From Streptomyces globisporus (lineage in GTDB: Bacteria > Actinomycetota > Actinomycetes > Streptomycetales > Streptomycetaceae): a stretch of 64,000 nucleotides of DNA. Made by a program: the position numbers and the translations under genes. Position 1 is the first letter of the stretch. Every line of letters begins with the position of its first letter. A model generated the notes under the pieces. The model saw nothing but the letters and a program-made list of their open reading frames with translations. It was not told the origin of the DNA and did not search any database. The stretch spans positions 124,001-188,000 of the forward strand of contig BMTG01000013.1 in NCBI GenBank assembly GCA_014649555.1, in the 5' to 3' direction. This document shows, one piece after another, positions 8,232-14,918 of this stretch.

Positions 8232-8723
8232 TCACTCCAGCCGCAGGAACACCACGATCGTCTTGCCCGGTCCATCACCGGCCGTCCACGGCCTGATCCG
8301 CGCGTCGGCGGACAACCGCCGCACCAGCGACCAGCCGAAGCCACCCGGGACCAGCGGATCATGGGCGCCACTCCTCGGCAGCACCTCACTGTGATCGGCC
8401 ACCTCCAGCCACAGATGCCCGTCCTCGACACCCGCGGCGAACTCACGCAGCCCGCCACCGTGACGGTCCGCGTTGGAGATCAGCTCGGAGACGACCAGCA
8501 GCGCGTCGTTGACGCACCTCTCACCGGCCACACCGGCCAGCAGCCGGCTCACCTCCGCCCGCGCGCCCCGGGCCTTCAGAGGAGCGGCGATCCGTACGGA
8601 ACGCTCCGCCGGCGCCGGACTCCGTACGCCCACGGCCTCAGGATCGAACTCCGGAAGGCGGGAGTCCCCGTCCGCGGGAGAGAACTCCGGAAGGCGGGAG
8701 CCCTCGTCCGTCAGCTCGGACAT
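8232..8723 (-). CDS. RsbW-like ATP-binding (GHKL) serine kinase / anti-sigma protein
   Basis: A 163-residue protein. The C-terminal ~115 residues are a HATPase_c_2 domain: VVSELISNADRHGGG (N box with Glu and Asn) and PGGFGWSLVRRLS (G1/G2 region), ending TIVVFLRLE. The N-terminal 35 residues contain a doubled SRLPEF motif (residues ~9-14 and ~21-26) of unknown meaning. Such proteins phosphorylate STAS partners and may hold a sigma factor. Flanking STAS genes on both sides support this. No sigma gene is adjacent, so the regulated sigma factor must be elsewhere, or the output may be a different protein. Confidence 0.9.
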   Translation of the reverse strand: MSELTDEGSRLPEFSPADGDSRLPEFDPEAVGVRSPAPAERSVRIAAPLKARGARAEVSRLLAGVAGERCVNDALLVVSELISNADRHGGGLREFAAGVEDGHLWLEVADHSEVLPRSGAHDPLVPGGFGWSLVRRLSADARIRPWTAGDGPGKTIVVFLRLE

Positions 8724-8892
8724 CGGCCCACCTCGTCCTCTCCGTACAGAATCGTGCTCGCCCGGTCAACGGGGTCTGACCCTCCCCGCTACCCGCTCCG
8801 CGTCCCAAAATACCTACCGGACCGGCAGGACCCCACTCCCGCGGCGAAGGCCGGCACACGATCCCGGCCGGACGCCGCACGCAGCCACCGCC

Positions 8893-9228
8893 TCACGCGG
8901 CGTCCCCGGCACCCGTGACGGTGAAGGCCGCATAGGTACCCGTCTCCCGCAGCAGGCGCTCCACCGCAGGAGCGAGCGGCCCCCGGACCTCCAGCCGCCC
9001 CCCGGCAGCGGTCTGCGCCCGCTGCGCGGACAGCAGGAAGTGCAGCAGCACCGAGTCACCGAAGAGAAGGCGCGACACATCGACGATCAGGACCGGGGGC
9101 GAGTCCTCCACCGCCACCGTCAGCGCCTGCTCCAGGACCTCCACATCGTCCTGGTCGCACTCGCCCGAGATGACCAGCGTGGTACACCCGGAGGCGACCA
9201 GGGTGTCGAGCTGCAACGACGGAACCAT
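8893..9228 (-). CDS. STAS domain protein
   Basis: An 111-residue, nearly minimal STAS domain: TTLVISGECDQDDVEVLEQA, then LIVDVSRLLFGDSVLLHFLL, then the variable C-terminal helix LAPAVERLLRETGTY. The Ser in FGDSVL is in the phospho-acceptor position. It is the first gene of a minus-strand run STAS - RsbW-like - STAS, 169 bp upstream of the ATPase gene, so it may have its own promoter. It is the third STAS protein of the island. Confidence 0.86.
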   Translation of the reverse strand: MVPSLQLDTLVASGCTTLVISGECDQDDVEVLEQALTVAVEDSPPVLIVDVSRLLFGDSVLLHFLLSAQRAQTAAGGRLEVRGPLAPAVERLLRETGTYAAFTVTGAGDAA

Positions 9229-9361
9229 GCCCGCATTCTGTCAGCCCCCGAACAGACGCCGCCCACCCCCACCCGGCGGACGCACCGGAGAGCCGCCCCC
9301 TTCGAGGTCGCCGCCCCGCCCATACTGAGGCCCCGCTCACCCCGGCCCCCTGGAGCCCGGA

Positions 9362-9682
9362 ATGACCGAAGCGAACGCCTACCTCGCCCTCTGCACGCAC
9401 ACCCACCTGTTCCCGGGCGCGCGCTGCCGCCTCCAGGGCCTGCCCCGCCCGGCGGCCTTCGCAGCGGCCCCGGAGCCGATCGAGGTACACCTGCGCTTCT
9501 CCGACGGAACGGCCACCGCGGCAGAACTCCACCCCGACTCCCCGACCGGCCCGGCCCTCACGGTCGCCGCCTACACCACCGCGGCCGGCACCCCCATCGA
9601 CGACAGCACCTGGACCGTCAAAGGGATCGCGCAGAAGGAGGACGGGGTGGAACTGACCATCGGCACCCCGAACCGCGCCTGA
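9362..9682 (+). CDS. Conserved hypothetical protein, 106 aa
   Basis: A 106-residue protein beginning MTEANAYLALCTHTHLFPGA. It is beta-rich (PEPIEVHLRFSDGTATAAEL, then TWTVKGIAQKEDGVELTIG) with no signal peptide or transmembrane segment. GGAGCCCGGA precedes the ATG with correct spacing, and codon usage fits the organism. I do not recognise the family. It is divergent from the last STAS gene (133-bp gap). Confidence 0.65.
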   Translation: MTEANAYLALCTHTHLFPGARCRLQGLPRPAAFAAAPEPIEVHLRFSDGTATAAELHPDSPTGPALTVAAYTTAAGTPIDDSTWTVKGIAQKEDGVELTIGTPNRA

Positions 9683-9735
9683 ACACCCACGCCACGCCGA
9701 CCCCGGCCCCCCTTTACCCCCTGCGTCAACCTCGC

Positions 9736-10095
9736 CTACCCTCCTCCCTGTTGGACCGGGGGAGGGTGGCCCTCCTCCGCAACCCGCTCCGACGGCGTGG
9801 CCAGCAGCGCCTCCAGCCACGCTTCCAGACCCTCCCCCCCCCCGGAGGGCGGCGTCAAAAAGTCCGGGTAATAGGCGGCCCGGGGATACAGAGGCAGCAG
9901 AACCCCCCGCAGCGCCCGCTCCAGCCCCTTCTCCCGCAGATCCCGCCGCGCCGCCCGATACCACCCGGCGTAGGCCCAGCGACCCCGGCTGGACTGCAGC
10001 CGATGCATGCTCGCGGCGATCTCGAACAGTGGATCGGGAGCGGGAGCGAGCCGGGTCCTGGCCAGATCCGCGTCATTGAAGTGGATGCGGAGCAT
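9736..10095 (-). pseudogene. Truncated DUF5937/ArsR-type winged-helix regulator
   Basis: Starting at the ATG at 10093-10095, MLRIHFNDADLARTRLAPAP, then DPLFEIAASMHRLQ and YYPDFLTPP, match the N-terminal domain of the ~320-residue Streptomyces regulators that end in an ArsR-like winged helix. Here the frame stops after 119 codons in a non-homologous tail (GHPPPVQQGGG), so the DNA-binding half is missing. No continuation is visible in other frames down to 9683. A deletion or old insertion probably removed the 3' part. It lies beside tRNA-Thr and a TnpB element, which fits local rearrangement. Confidence 0.7.
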
Positions 10096-10205
10096 GTGGT
10101 TCCCCCAGGGAGTTCGGTCCTCGTCCGCGACCGTAGGGAAACGCGATAAGAGTTTGGTGGACGCCCCATGAACGAGCCTGCGCCGCCCGCAGCAGACCAA
10201 CGGAA

Positions 10206-10240
10206 GAAGCCCAGGCCAGAGGAGATCTGACCTGGGCTTC
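10206..10240 (-). terminator. Terminator of the tRNA-Thr gene
   Basis: Nearly perfect hairpin: outer arms GAAGCCCAGG (10206-10215) and CCTGGGCTTC (10231-10240), inner arms CAGA/TCTG, loop GGAGA. It starts 7 bp after the mature 3' end of the tRNA on the minus strand. Confidence 0.75.
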
Positions 10241-10246
10241 ACGGTG

Positions 10247-10320
10247 AGCCCCCTGTCGGATTCGAACCGACGACATCCGCCTTACAAGGGCGGCGCTCTG
10301 GCCAGCTGAGCTAAGGAGGC
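10247..10320 (-). tRNA. tRNA-Thr (anticodon TGT)
   Basis: A 74-nt cloverleaf on the minus strand. The acceptor stem GCCTCCT pairs with AGGGGGC (one G-T pair). The D arm is GCTC...GAGC. The anticodon stem CCGCC/GGCGG encloses loop CTTGTAA, giving anticodon TGT. The T arm is GTCGG-TTCGAAT-CCGAC. The discriminator is T and no CCA is encoded. The gene is intact and followed by a hairpin terminator. It reads ACA codons, which are rare in this genome. Confidence 0.95.
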
Positions 10321-10473
10321 AAGGACACACGCCATAGACGCGATCCAGCACGCCACAACTCTACACAGCCCCGCTCCCCCACGAGCATGCATATCCGGCA
10401 GCCGTAACCTCCCACTCACCTGTTCGTTGAACGCACTGCAGTGCCATCCGAATATCGGACAGGGGGAGGGGTC

Positions 10474-11874
10474 GTGGCCGCAGAAGGGAACAAGCCGATC
10501 CGCGTGACCGGCGCGGAGGCCGAGCGCATCAAGCGCGACGCGTTGGGCGTTCCTGACCGCATCAAGCATCAGCAGCGGGTGGCTGTCCCGGTGCAGCGGA
10601 GGGCACCGGAGGCCGACACCCGCCAGCGTGTCTACCGGTACCGCTGCTACCCCACCCCAGCGCAGGCCGAGCAGCTGATCAAAACCTTCGGCGCCTGCCG
10701 CTGGACCTACAACGAGGGCCTCGCCCTGCGGGACAGGGCTTGGCGCGAGCACCGGGTGGCCCTCGGGTTCGCCGAGTCCTGCCGGGCTCTCACGGGCTGG
10801 CGAAATGCCGAGGGGACGCGATGGCTGCAGGAGGTTTCCTCGACCGTTCTCCAGCAGGCGCTGCGCCATCTCGACTCCGCGTTCGGACGGTTCTTCTTGG
10901 GGACGACGAAGCACCCGAAGCCCAAGAAGAAGAACCGCAACCGCGACTCCGCGACCTATGTCCGTACGGGCTTCCGCTGGGTGGAAGATCCGCAGCAGCC
11001 GGGTACGGGGCTGATCTCGCTGGCCAAGCAGTCCGGGCCGCTGCGTATCCGCTGGTCCCGACCGCTTCCGGCGGGTGTGCGGCCGGTGAAGCTGACCGTT
11101 ACCCGGGACCGGGCGGGCCGCTTCTTCGTCTCCGTGCTCGTCGAAGAGCGGATGGAGCCGCTGCCGCCCCTCTTCCTGCGGGACGGCGGAACGCCGAAGG
11201 CGGTGGGCCTGGATCTCGGGCTGGCGGCGTTGGTCACGTTGGACAACGGGGAGAAAGTGGACCATCCCCGGCTGCTCAAGAAGTACGGAGCGAAGCTCGC
11301 GGATCTCCAGCGGAGCCTGCACCGCAAAGAAAGAGGTTCGAGGAACAGGGATAAGGCCCGGCAGGAGATCGCCCGGCTGTACGCCCTGATCGGTGACGTA
11401 CGCAGGGACGCGCTGGACCAGCTCACCACCCGCCTCGTGCGCGAGAACCAAGTGCTCGTGGTGGAAGACCTGGCCGTCGCCTCCCTCGTACGGTCACCGA
11501 AGGGCAAGGGCCGTCGGCGAAAAGCGGGGCTGAACCGGTCGATCCTGGATGCCTCTTGGAGCACGCTGTTGCGAATGTTGCAGTACAAGTGCGCCTGGTA
11601 CGGGCGGACGCTGGTCGCTGTGGACCGGTTCTTTCCGTCGACGCGGCGGTGTTCGGCCTGCGGGGTGGTCGGACCGAAACTGGATTTGGCCGTGCGCAGC
11701 TGGTCATGTGGCGGGTGCGGCACTGTGCACGACCGAGATGTGAACGCGGCGCGGAACCTGCGGGACGAGGGGATGCGCCTGTACGAGCTGGTGGCGTCCG
11801 CTCTGCCGCCCGGGCGGGCCATGCCCTCGATGATCAAGGCATCCGAGATGCCGGATGTGGTCCTGACTGCGTAG
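10474..11874 (+). CDS. tnpB: TnpB, RNA-guided RuvC-like nuclease of IS200/IS605 type
   Basis: A 466-residue protein from the GTG at 10474 (AGGGGGAGGGG site 3-4 nt upstream); an in-frame GTG at 10441 lies in a palindrome and has no such site. The canonical N-terminus appears only at residue ~50 (YRYRCYPTPAQAEQLIKTFG), preceded by a 48-residue extension I do not recognise. RuvC residues are all kept: Asp247 (VGLDLGLAAL), Glu331 (LVVEDLAV) and Asp422 (HDRDVNAARN). A CxxC...CxxC zinc finger is at Cys393/396/412/415. A DNA nuclease guided by RNA from the element's right end is therefore plausible. The intact catalytic triad argues against a dead, repurposed copy. Confidence 0.92.
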   Translation: MAAEGNKPIRVTGAEAERIKRDALGVPDRIKHQQRVAVPVQRRAPEADTRQRVYRYRCYPTPAQAEQLIKTFGACRWTYNEGLALRDRAWREHRVALGFAESCRALTGWRNAEGTRWLQEVSSTVLQQALRHLDSAFGRFFLGTTKHPKPKKKNRNRDSATYVRTGFRWVEDPQQPGTGLISLAKQSGPLRIRWSRPLPAGVRPVKLTVTRDRAGRFFVSVLVEERMEPLPPLFLRDGGTPKAVGLDLGLAALVTLDNGEKVDHPRLLKKYGAKLADLQRSLHRKERGSRNRDKARQEIARLYALIGDVRRDALDQLTTRLVRENQVLVVEDLAVASLVRSPKGKGRRRKAGLNRSILDASWSTLLRMLQYKCAWYGRTLVAVDRFFPSTRRCSACGVVGPKLDLAVRSWSCGGCGTVHDRDVNAARNLRDEGMRLYELVASALPPGRAMPSMIKASEMPDVVLTA

Positions 11875-12035
11875 CGAGCTCAGAGACGCTTGAAAAGTGC
11901 GTACCGGACCGACGGGCCGTCGGCCGTGATGCCTGTGGAGTCCGTGTGAGACCGGCGGGGTGTCGCCTTCAGGGCGGCGTCCGGTCGGCGGTGGGTGTCG
12001 AAGCAGGAAGTGCCCTTCAAACGGGGCAGGGTCAA
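11875..12035 (+). ncRNA. Probable omega-RNA (reRNA) from the 3' end of tnpB
   Basis: The 336-bp gap before msiK starts with structured sequence. The hairpin CCGACGG/CCGTCGG is at 11909-11923. A long stem-loop lies between ACCGG (11951) and CCGGT (11981-11985) around CGCC-TTCA-GGCG. Then GAAGCAGGAAG and the terminal hairpin TGCCC/GGGCA (12011-12028) lead into GGGTCAA. This order is what guide scaffolds of TnpB elements look like; the guide would be the flanking DNA from about 12036. The RNA may overlap the end of the tnpB reading frame. This is inferred from structure and position only. Confidence 0.55.
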
Positions 12036-12143
12036 AAGTCAGCTGCTCTTGCGGTCCCGCCCTGGGCTGCGAAGCATTTTTCGTGACCCATGAGGTACTG
12101 ACAGGACACATGAACGCCAGGTAACGTCGCCGCAGGTTCACTC

Positions 12144-12159
12144 AGTGGACCAGACCACT
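12144..12159. promoter_or_regulatory. DasR-like operator (dre) upstream of msiK
   Basis: AGTGGACCAGACCACT differs at two central positions from the dre consensus for the GntR-family regulator DasR (AGTGGTCTAGACCACT). It is centred about 60 bp before the msiK start. DasR senses aminosugar phosphates and controls chitin and N-acetylglucosamine uptake, for which MsiK provides the ATPase. The match is read directly; binding is inferred. Confidence 0.6.
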
Positions 12160-12210
12160 CCCTACTCGGATCGTCCGGCACGTTCCTGCCGGTTGAGGAG
12201 AAGATCCATC

Positions 12211-13347
12211 ATGGCCAGTGTCACGTTCGACAAGGCGTCCCGCGTCTACCCCGGCTCCACGAAGCCGGCCGTGGACCAGCTCGAGATCGACATCGAAGAC
12301 GGTGAGTTCCTCGTCCTCGTCGGTCCCTCCGGTTGTGGCAAGTCGACCTCCCTGCGCATGCTCGCGGGTCTCGAGGACGTCAACGGCGGCGCGATCCGCA
12401 TCGGTGACCGCGACGTCACGCACCTGCCGCCGAAGGACCGGGACATCGCCATGGTGTTCCAGAACTACGCGCTCTACCCGCACATGACCGTCGCGGACAA
12501 CATGGGCTTCGCGCTCAAGATCGCCGGTGTGAACAAGACCGAGATCCGGGCGAAGGTCGAAGAGGCCGCCAAGATGCTGGACCTCACCGAGTACCTGGAC
12601 CGCAAGCCGAAGGCGCTCTCCGGTGGTCAGCGTCAGCGTGTGGCGATGGGCCGGGCCATCGTGCGGGAGCCGCAGGTCTTCCTCATGGACGAGCCGCTGT
12701 CGAACCTCGACGCCAAGCTCCGTGTCTCCACCCGTACGCAGATCGCCTCGCTGCAGCGCCGCCTCGGCATCACCACCGTGTACGTCACCCACGACCAGGT
12801 CGAGGCCCTCACCATGGGTGACCGGGTCGCGGTGCTGAAGGACGGGCTGCTCCAGCAGGTCGACTCGCCGCGCAACATGTACGACCGCCCGGCCAACCTC
12901 TTCGTCGCCGGCTTCATCGGCTCGCCCGCGATGAACCTCGTCGAGGTCCCGATCACCGACGGTGGCGTGAAGTTCGGCAACAGCGTGGTGCCGGTGTCGC
13001 GCGAGGCGCTCTCCGCCGCCGCGGACCGCGGTGACACCACCGTCACGGTCGGCATCCGGCCCGAGCACTTCGACATCGTCGAGCACGGTGGCGCCGCCGC
13101 GAAGTCGCTGACCAAGGACGCATCGGGCGAGCCGGCCGGTCTCGCCGTCTCCGTCAACGTCGTCGAGGAGCTCGGCGCCGACGGGTTCGTCTACGGCTCC
13201 ACGCGGGTCGACGGCGAGCACAAGGACCTGGTCGTCCGCGTCGGCGGCCGTGCCGTCCCGGAGAAGGGAACCGAGCTGCACGTCGTCCCGCGCCCGGACG
13301 AGCTGCACGTCTTCGCGACCTCCACCGGCGAGCGGCTCACCAACTGA
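12211..13347 (+). CDS. msiK: MsiK, shared ATPase of sugar ABC importers
   Basis: A 378-residue ATPase, the usual MsiK length. Walker A is GPSGCGKST (residues 38-46), the Q-loop is MVFQNYALYPHM, the signature is LSGGQRQRVAMGR, Walker B is VFLMDEPLSNLDAKL, and the H-loop is VYVTHDQVEALTMGDR. The C-terminal TOBE/MalK regulatory domain contains VGIRPEHF. In Streptomyces one MsiK energises many disaccharide and chitobiose importers, which explains the absence of permease genes here. GAGGAGAAG precedes the ATG. A DasR-like site lies upstream and a terminator downstream, so it is monocistronic. Confidence 0.95.
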   Translation: MASVTFDKASRVYPGSTKPAVDQLEIDIEDGEFLVLVGPSGCGKSTSLRMLAGLEDVNGGAIRIGDRDVTHLPPKDRDIAMVFQNYALYPHMTVADNMGFALKIAGVNKTEIRAKVEEAAKMLDLTEYLDRKPKALSGGQRQRVAMGRAIVREPQVFLMDEPLSNLDAKLRVSTRTQIASLQRRLGITTVYVTHDQVEALTMGDRVAVLKDGLLQQVDSPRNMYDRPANLFVAGFIGSPAMNLVEVPITDGGVKFGNSVVPVSREALSAAADRGDTTVTVGIRPEHFDIVEHGGAAAKSLTKDASGEPAGLAVSVNVVEELGADGFVYGSTRVDGEHKDLVVRVGGRAVPEKGTELHVVPRPDELHVFATSTGERLTN

Positions 13348-13368
13348 CCCGCCTCACCTGCCGTACGC

Positions 13369-13410
13369 ACGGCCCCGCTTCGCCGGCAACGCCCGGCGGC
13401 GCGGGGCCGT
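13369..13410 (+). terminator. msiK terminator
   Basis: Arms ACGGCCCCGC (13369-13378) and GCGGGGCCGT (13401-13410) with an inner GC-rich stem, starting 22 bp after the msiK stop and followed by TTTG. Confidence 0.75.
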
Positions 13411-13581
13411 TTGCGTGGTCCCGGCGGGTTTGGGTTTCGGCGCGGGGCGGCGTCAAATACCCCGGCACACTGGGCATTTCACCCCGGGTCGTCAACCTCG
13501 TATTCGAAAGGACGCGTCGAACCATCCCCCGCGAGGGTGACGAATTGTCGCCAAGTCATCACCGGCCGCTACGCTCGCTGC

Positions 13582-13995
13582 GTGACCCAAACCGCGCGCC
13601 GCATCGGCCGATCCCTCGCTCTCGTCCTGCCCGTCGTCATGGTTCTGTCCGGGACCCTCGCGGTCACCAGCGTTCCGTGGGCGGCGTCGGACAACGACTC
13701 CAAGCTGCTGGCCGCCTCCTCGGAGACCGTGTCCAAGCCCGCGAAGCCGCACGCCCCGCAGGACGTCCTGCGCGAGAAGCTGCTCGTGGAGCTCCAGGAG
13801 AAGGACCCGGGCACCGCGCTCACGGGCCTCCAGCGCGCCGTCGAGCAGCGCCCGTCGCTCGCCCGCCACTGCATGTCGATCGCCAGGGCGCTCGGCAAGG
13901 CGGCCGTCGAGCAGTACGGCCCGACCCGGGCGCACCGCTTCTCCCGTCCGGTCTGCGACACCTCGTTCGCCTCCGGCGTCGCCCAGTTCAGCTGA
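13582..13995 (+). CDS. Secreted hypothetical protein, 137 aa
   Basis: A 137-residue protein from GTG 13582. MTQTARRIGRSLALVLPVVM then VLSGTLAVTSVPWAASDND is a standard signal peptide with likely cleavage near AASD or VPWAA. The mature part (~100 residues) is Lys/Glu-rich with one CMSIARALGKAAVEQYG segment and two Cys residues that could form a disulfide. The family is not recognised. Earlier in-frame starts back to 13411 would bury the signal peptide, so the GTG is preferred. Confidence 0.7.
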   Translation: MTQTARRIGRSLALVLPVVMVLSGTLAVTSVPWAASDNDSKLLAASSETVSKPAKPHAPQDVLREKLLVELQEKDPGTALTGLQRAVEQRPSLARHCMSIARALGKAAVEQYGPTRAHRFSRPVCDTSFASGVAQFS

Positions 13996-14114
13996 GTCGT
14001 TCAGCTGAGTCGTTCAGCCGATCCCTCCGGAGGCTGAGCCCCGGAGGCCGAGCCCGGCAGGCGGTCGCGTCGAGCGCCGCCTGCCGTCGGCGGGCACCGC
14101 ATATCGTGCCTGCC

Positions 14115-14831
14115 ATGCATACGTATCCGACGCAGGCCGTGATCCTTGCCGGTGGCCAGGGGTCGCGGCTGCGGCCGTACACCGACGACCGCCCCAAGCC
14201 GATGGTCGAGATCCCCGGGACCGGGACTCCGATCATCGGCCATCAGCTGTCCTGGCTGGCCGCCGAGGGGGTCACCGACGCCGTGGTCTCCTGCGGGCAC
14301 CTGGCCGAGGTGCTCCAGGAGTGGCTGGAGGAGGCCGTCCTGCCGCTCCGGGTCACCACCGTCGTGGAGACCGAGCCGCTGGGGCGCGGCGGTGGGCTGC
14401 GGTACGCGGCCGAGCGGCTGCCCGACGCCGATCAGCCGTGGTACGCCACGAACGGTGACATCTGGACCCGTTTCTCCCTGCGGGAGATGGCGGCCTTCCA
14501 CGCGGAGCGCGACGCCACCGCCACCCTGGCCCTCGCCCGGCCGCGCATCCCGTGGGGTGCGGTGGAGACGGACGCGTTCGGGCACATCACGGACTTCATC
14601 GAGTCGCCGCCGTCGCCGTATCTGATCAACGCCGGGGTGTACGTGTTCTCGCCCGCGTTCACGAAGCTGCTGCCGGACCGCGGTGACCACGAGCGGACCA
14701 CGTTCCCCCGGCTCGCCCGCGAGCGCCGGCTGGCTGGGTATCCGCTGCCGAACGGGGCGTACTGGCGGGCCATCGACACCGCGAAGGATCTGACCGAGGC
14801 GGCCCGCGAGCTGGGGTCCCGCGGCGTCTGA
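14115..14831 (+). CDS. Nucleotidyltransferase (NDP-sugar pyrophosphorylase family)
   Basis: A 238-residue protein with the sugar-nucleotide transferase signature QAVILAGGQGSRLRPYTDD then RPKPMVEI at the N-terminus, YATNGDIWTRF (metal-binding Asp) and LINAGVYVFSP. It transfers NMP from an NTP to a sugar-1-phosphate, like RmlA or mannose-1-phosphate guanylyltransferases, but lacks the C-terminal left-handed helix, so only the catalytic domain is present. The sugar is unknown. A strong terminator follows and separates it from the convergent DoxX gene. Confidence 0.88.
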   Translation: MHTYPTQAVILAGGQGSRLRPYTDDRPKPMVEIPGTGTPIIGHQLSWLAAEGVTDAVVSCGHLAEVLQEWLEEAVLPLRVTTVVETEPLGRGGGLRYAAERLPDADQPWYATNGDIWTRFSLREMAAFHAERDATATLALARPRIPWGAVETDAFGHITDFIESPPSPYLINAGVYVFSPAFTKLLPDRGDHERTTFPRLARERRLAGYPLPNGAYWRAIDTAKDLTEAARELGSRGV

Positions 14832-14853
14832 CAGCTCCCCGTACGCGTTCACG

Positions 14854-14900
14854 AAGGGCGGCGCCCACCCGGCCAGGAGAACCGGGTGGGCGCCGCCCTT
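14854..14900. terminator. Bidirectional terminator, 19-bp perfect stem
   Basis: Arm 14854-14872 (AAGGGCGGCGCCCACCCGG) pairs perfectly with 14882-14900 around a 9-nt loop. It has an A-run on one side and a T-run on the other, between two convergent genes. Confidence 0.9.
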
Positions 14901-14918
14901 GTCGCGTGGTCGTACGGG

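Larger units (their letters stand above)
10431..12035 (+). mobile_element. IS200/IS605-like element carrying only tnpB
   Basis: Boundaries are inferred. The left end is placed after TTGA at 10427-10430, where a 12-bp palindrome GCACTGCAGTGC (10433-10444) could be the subterminal hairpin. The right end is placed after GGGTCAA (about 12029-12035), because the hairpin TGCCC-TTCAAACG-GGGCA ends just before it, as in related actinobacterial elements that end in TCAA or TCAC. No tnpA (Y1 transposase) is present, so movement would need one in trans. It sits between tRNA-Thr and msiK. Confidence 0.5.

Noticed and set aside
9056-9964. 302-codon minus-strand frame
   Set aside because: Gly/Ala-rich, spans a STAS gene and a divergent gene in the wrong frame; not coding and not the missing half of the regulator.
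10441-10473. Earlier GTG start for TnpB
   Set aside because: It lies within a 12-bp palindrome likely to be the element end, without a ribosome-binding site, while GTG 10474 has a strong one.
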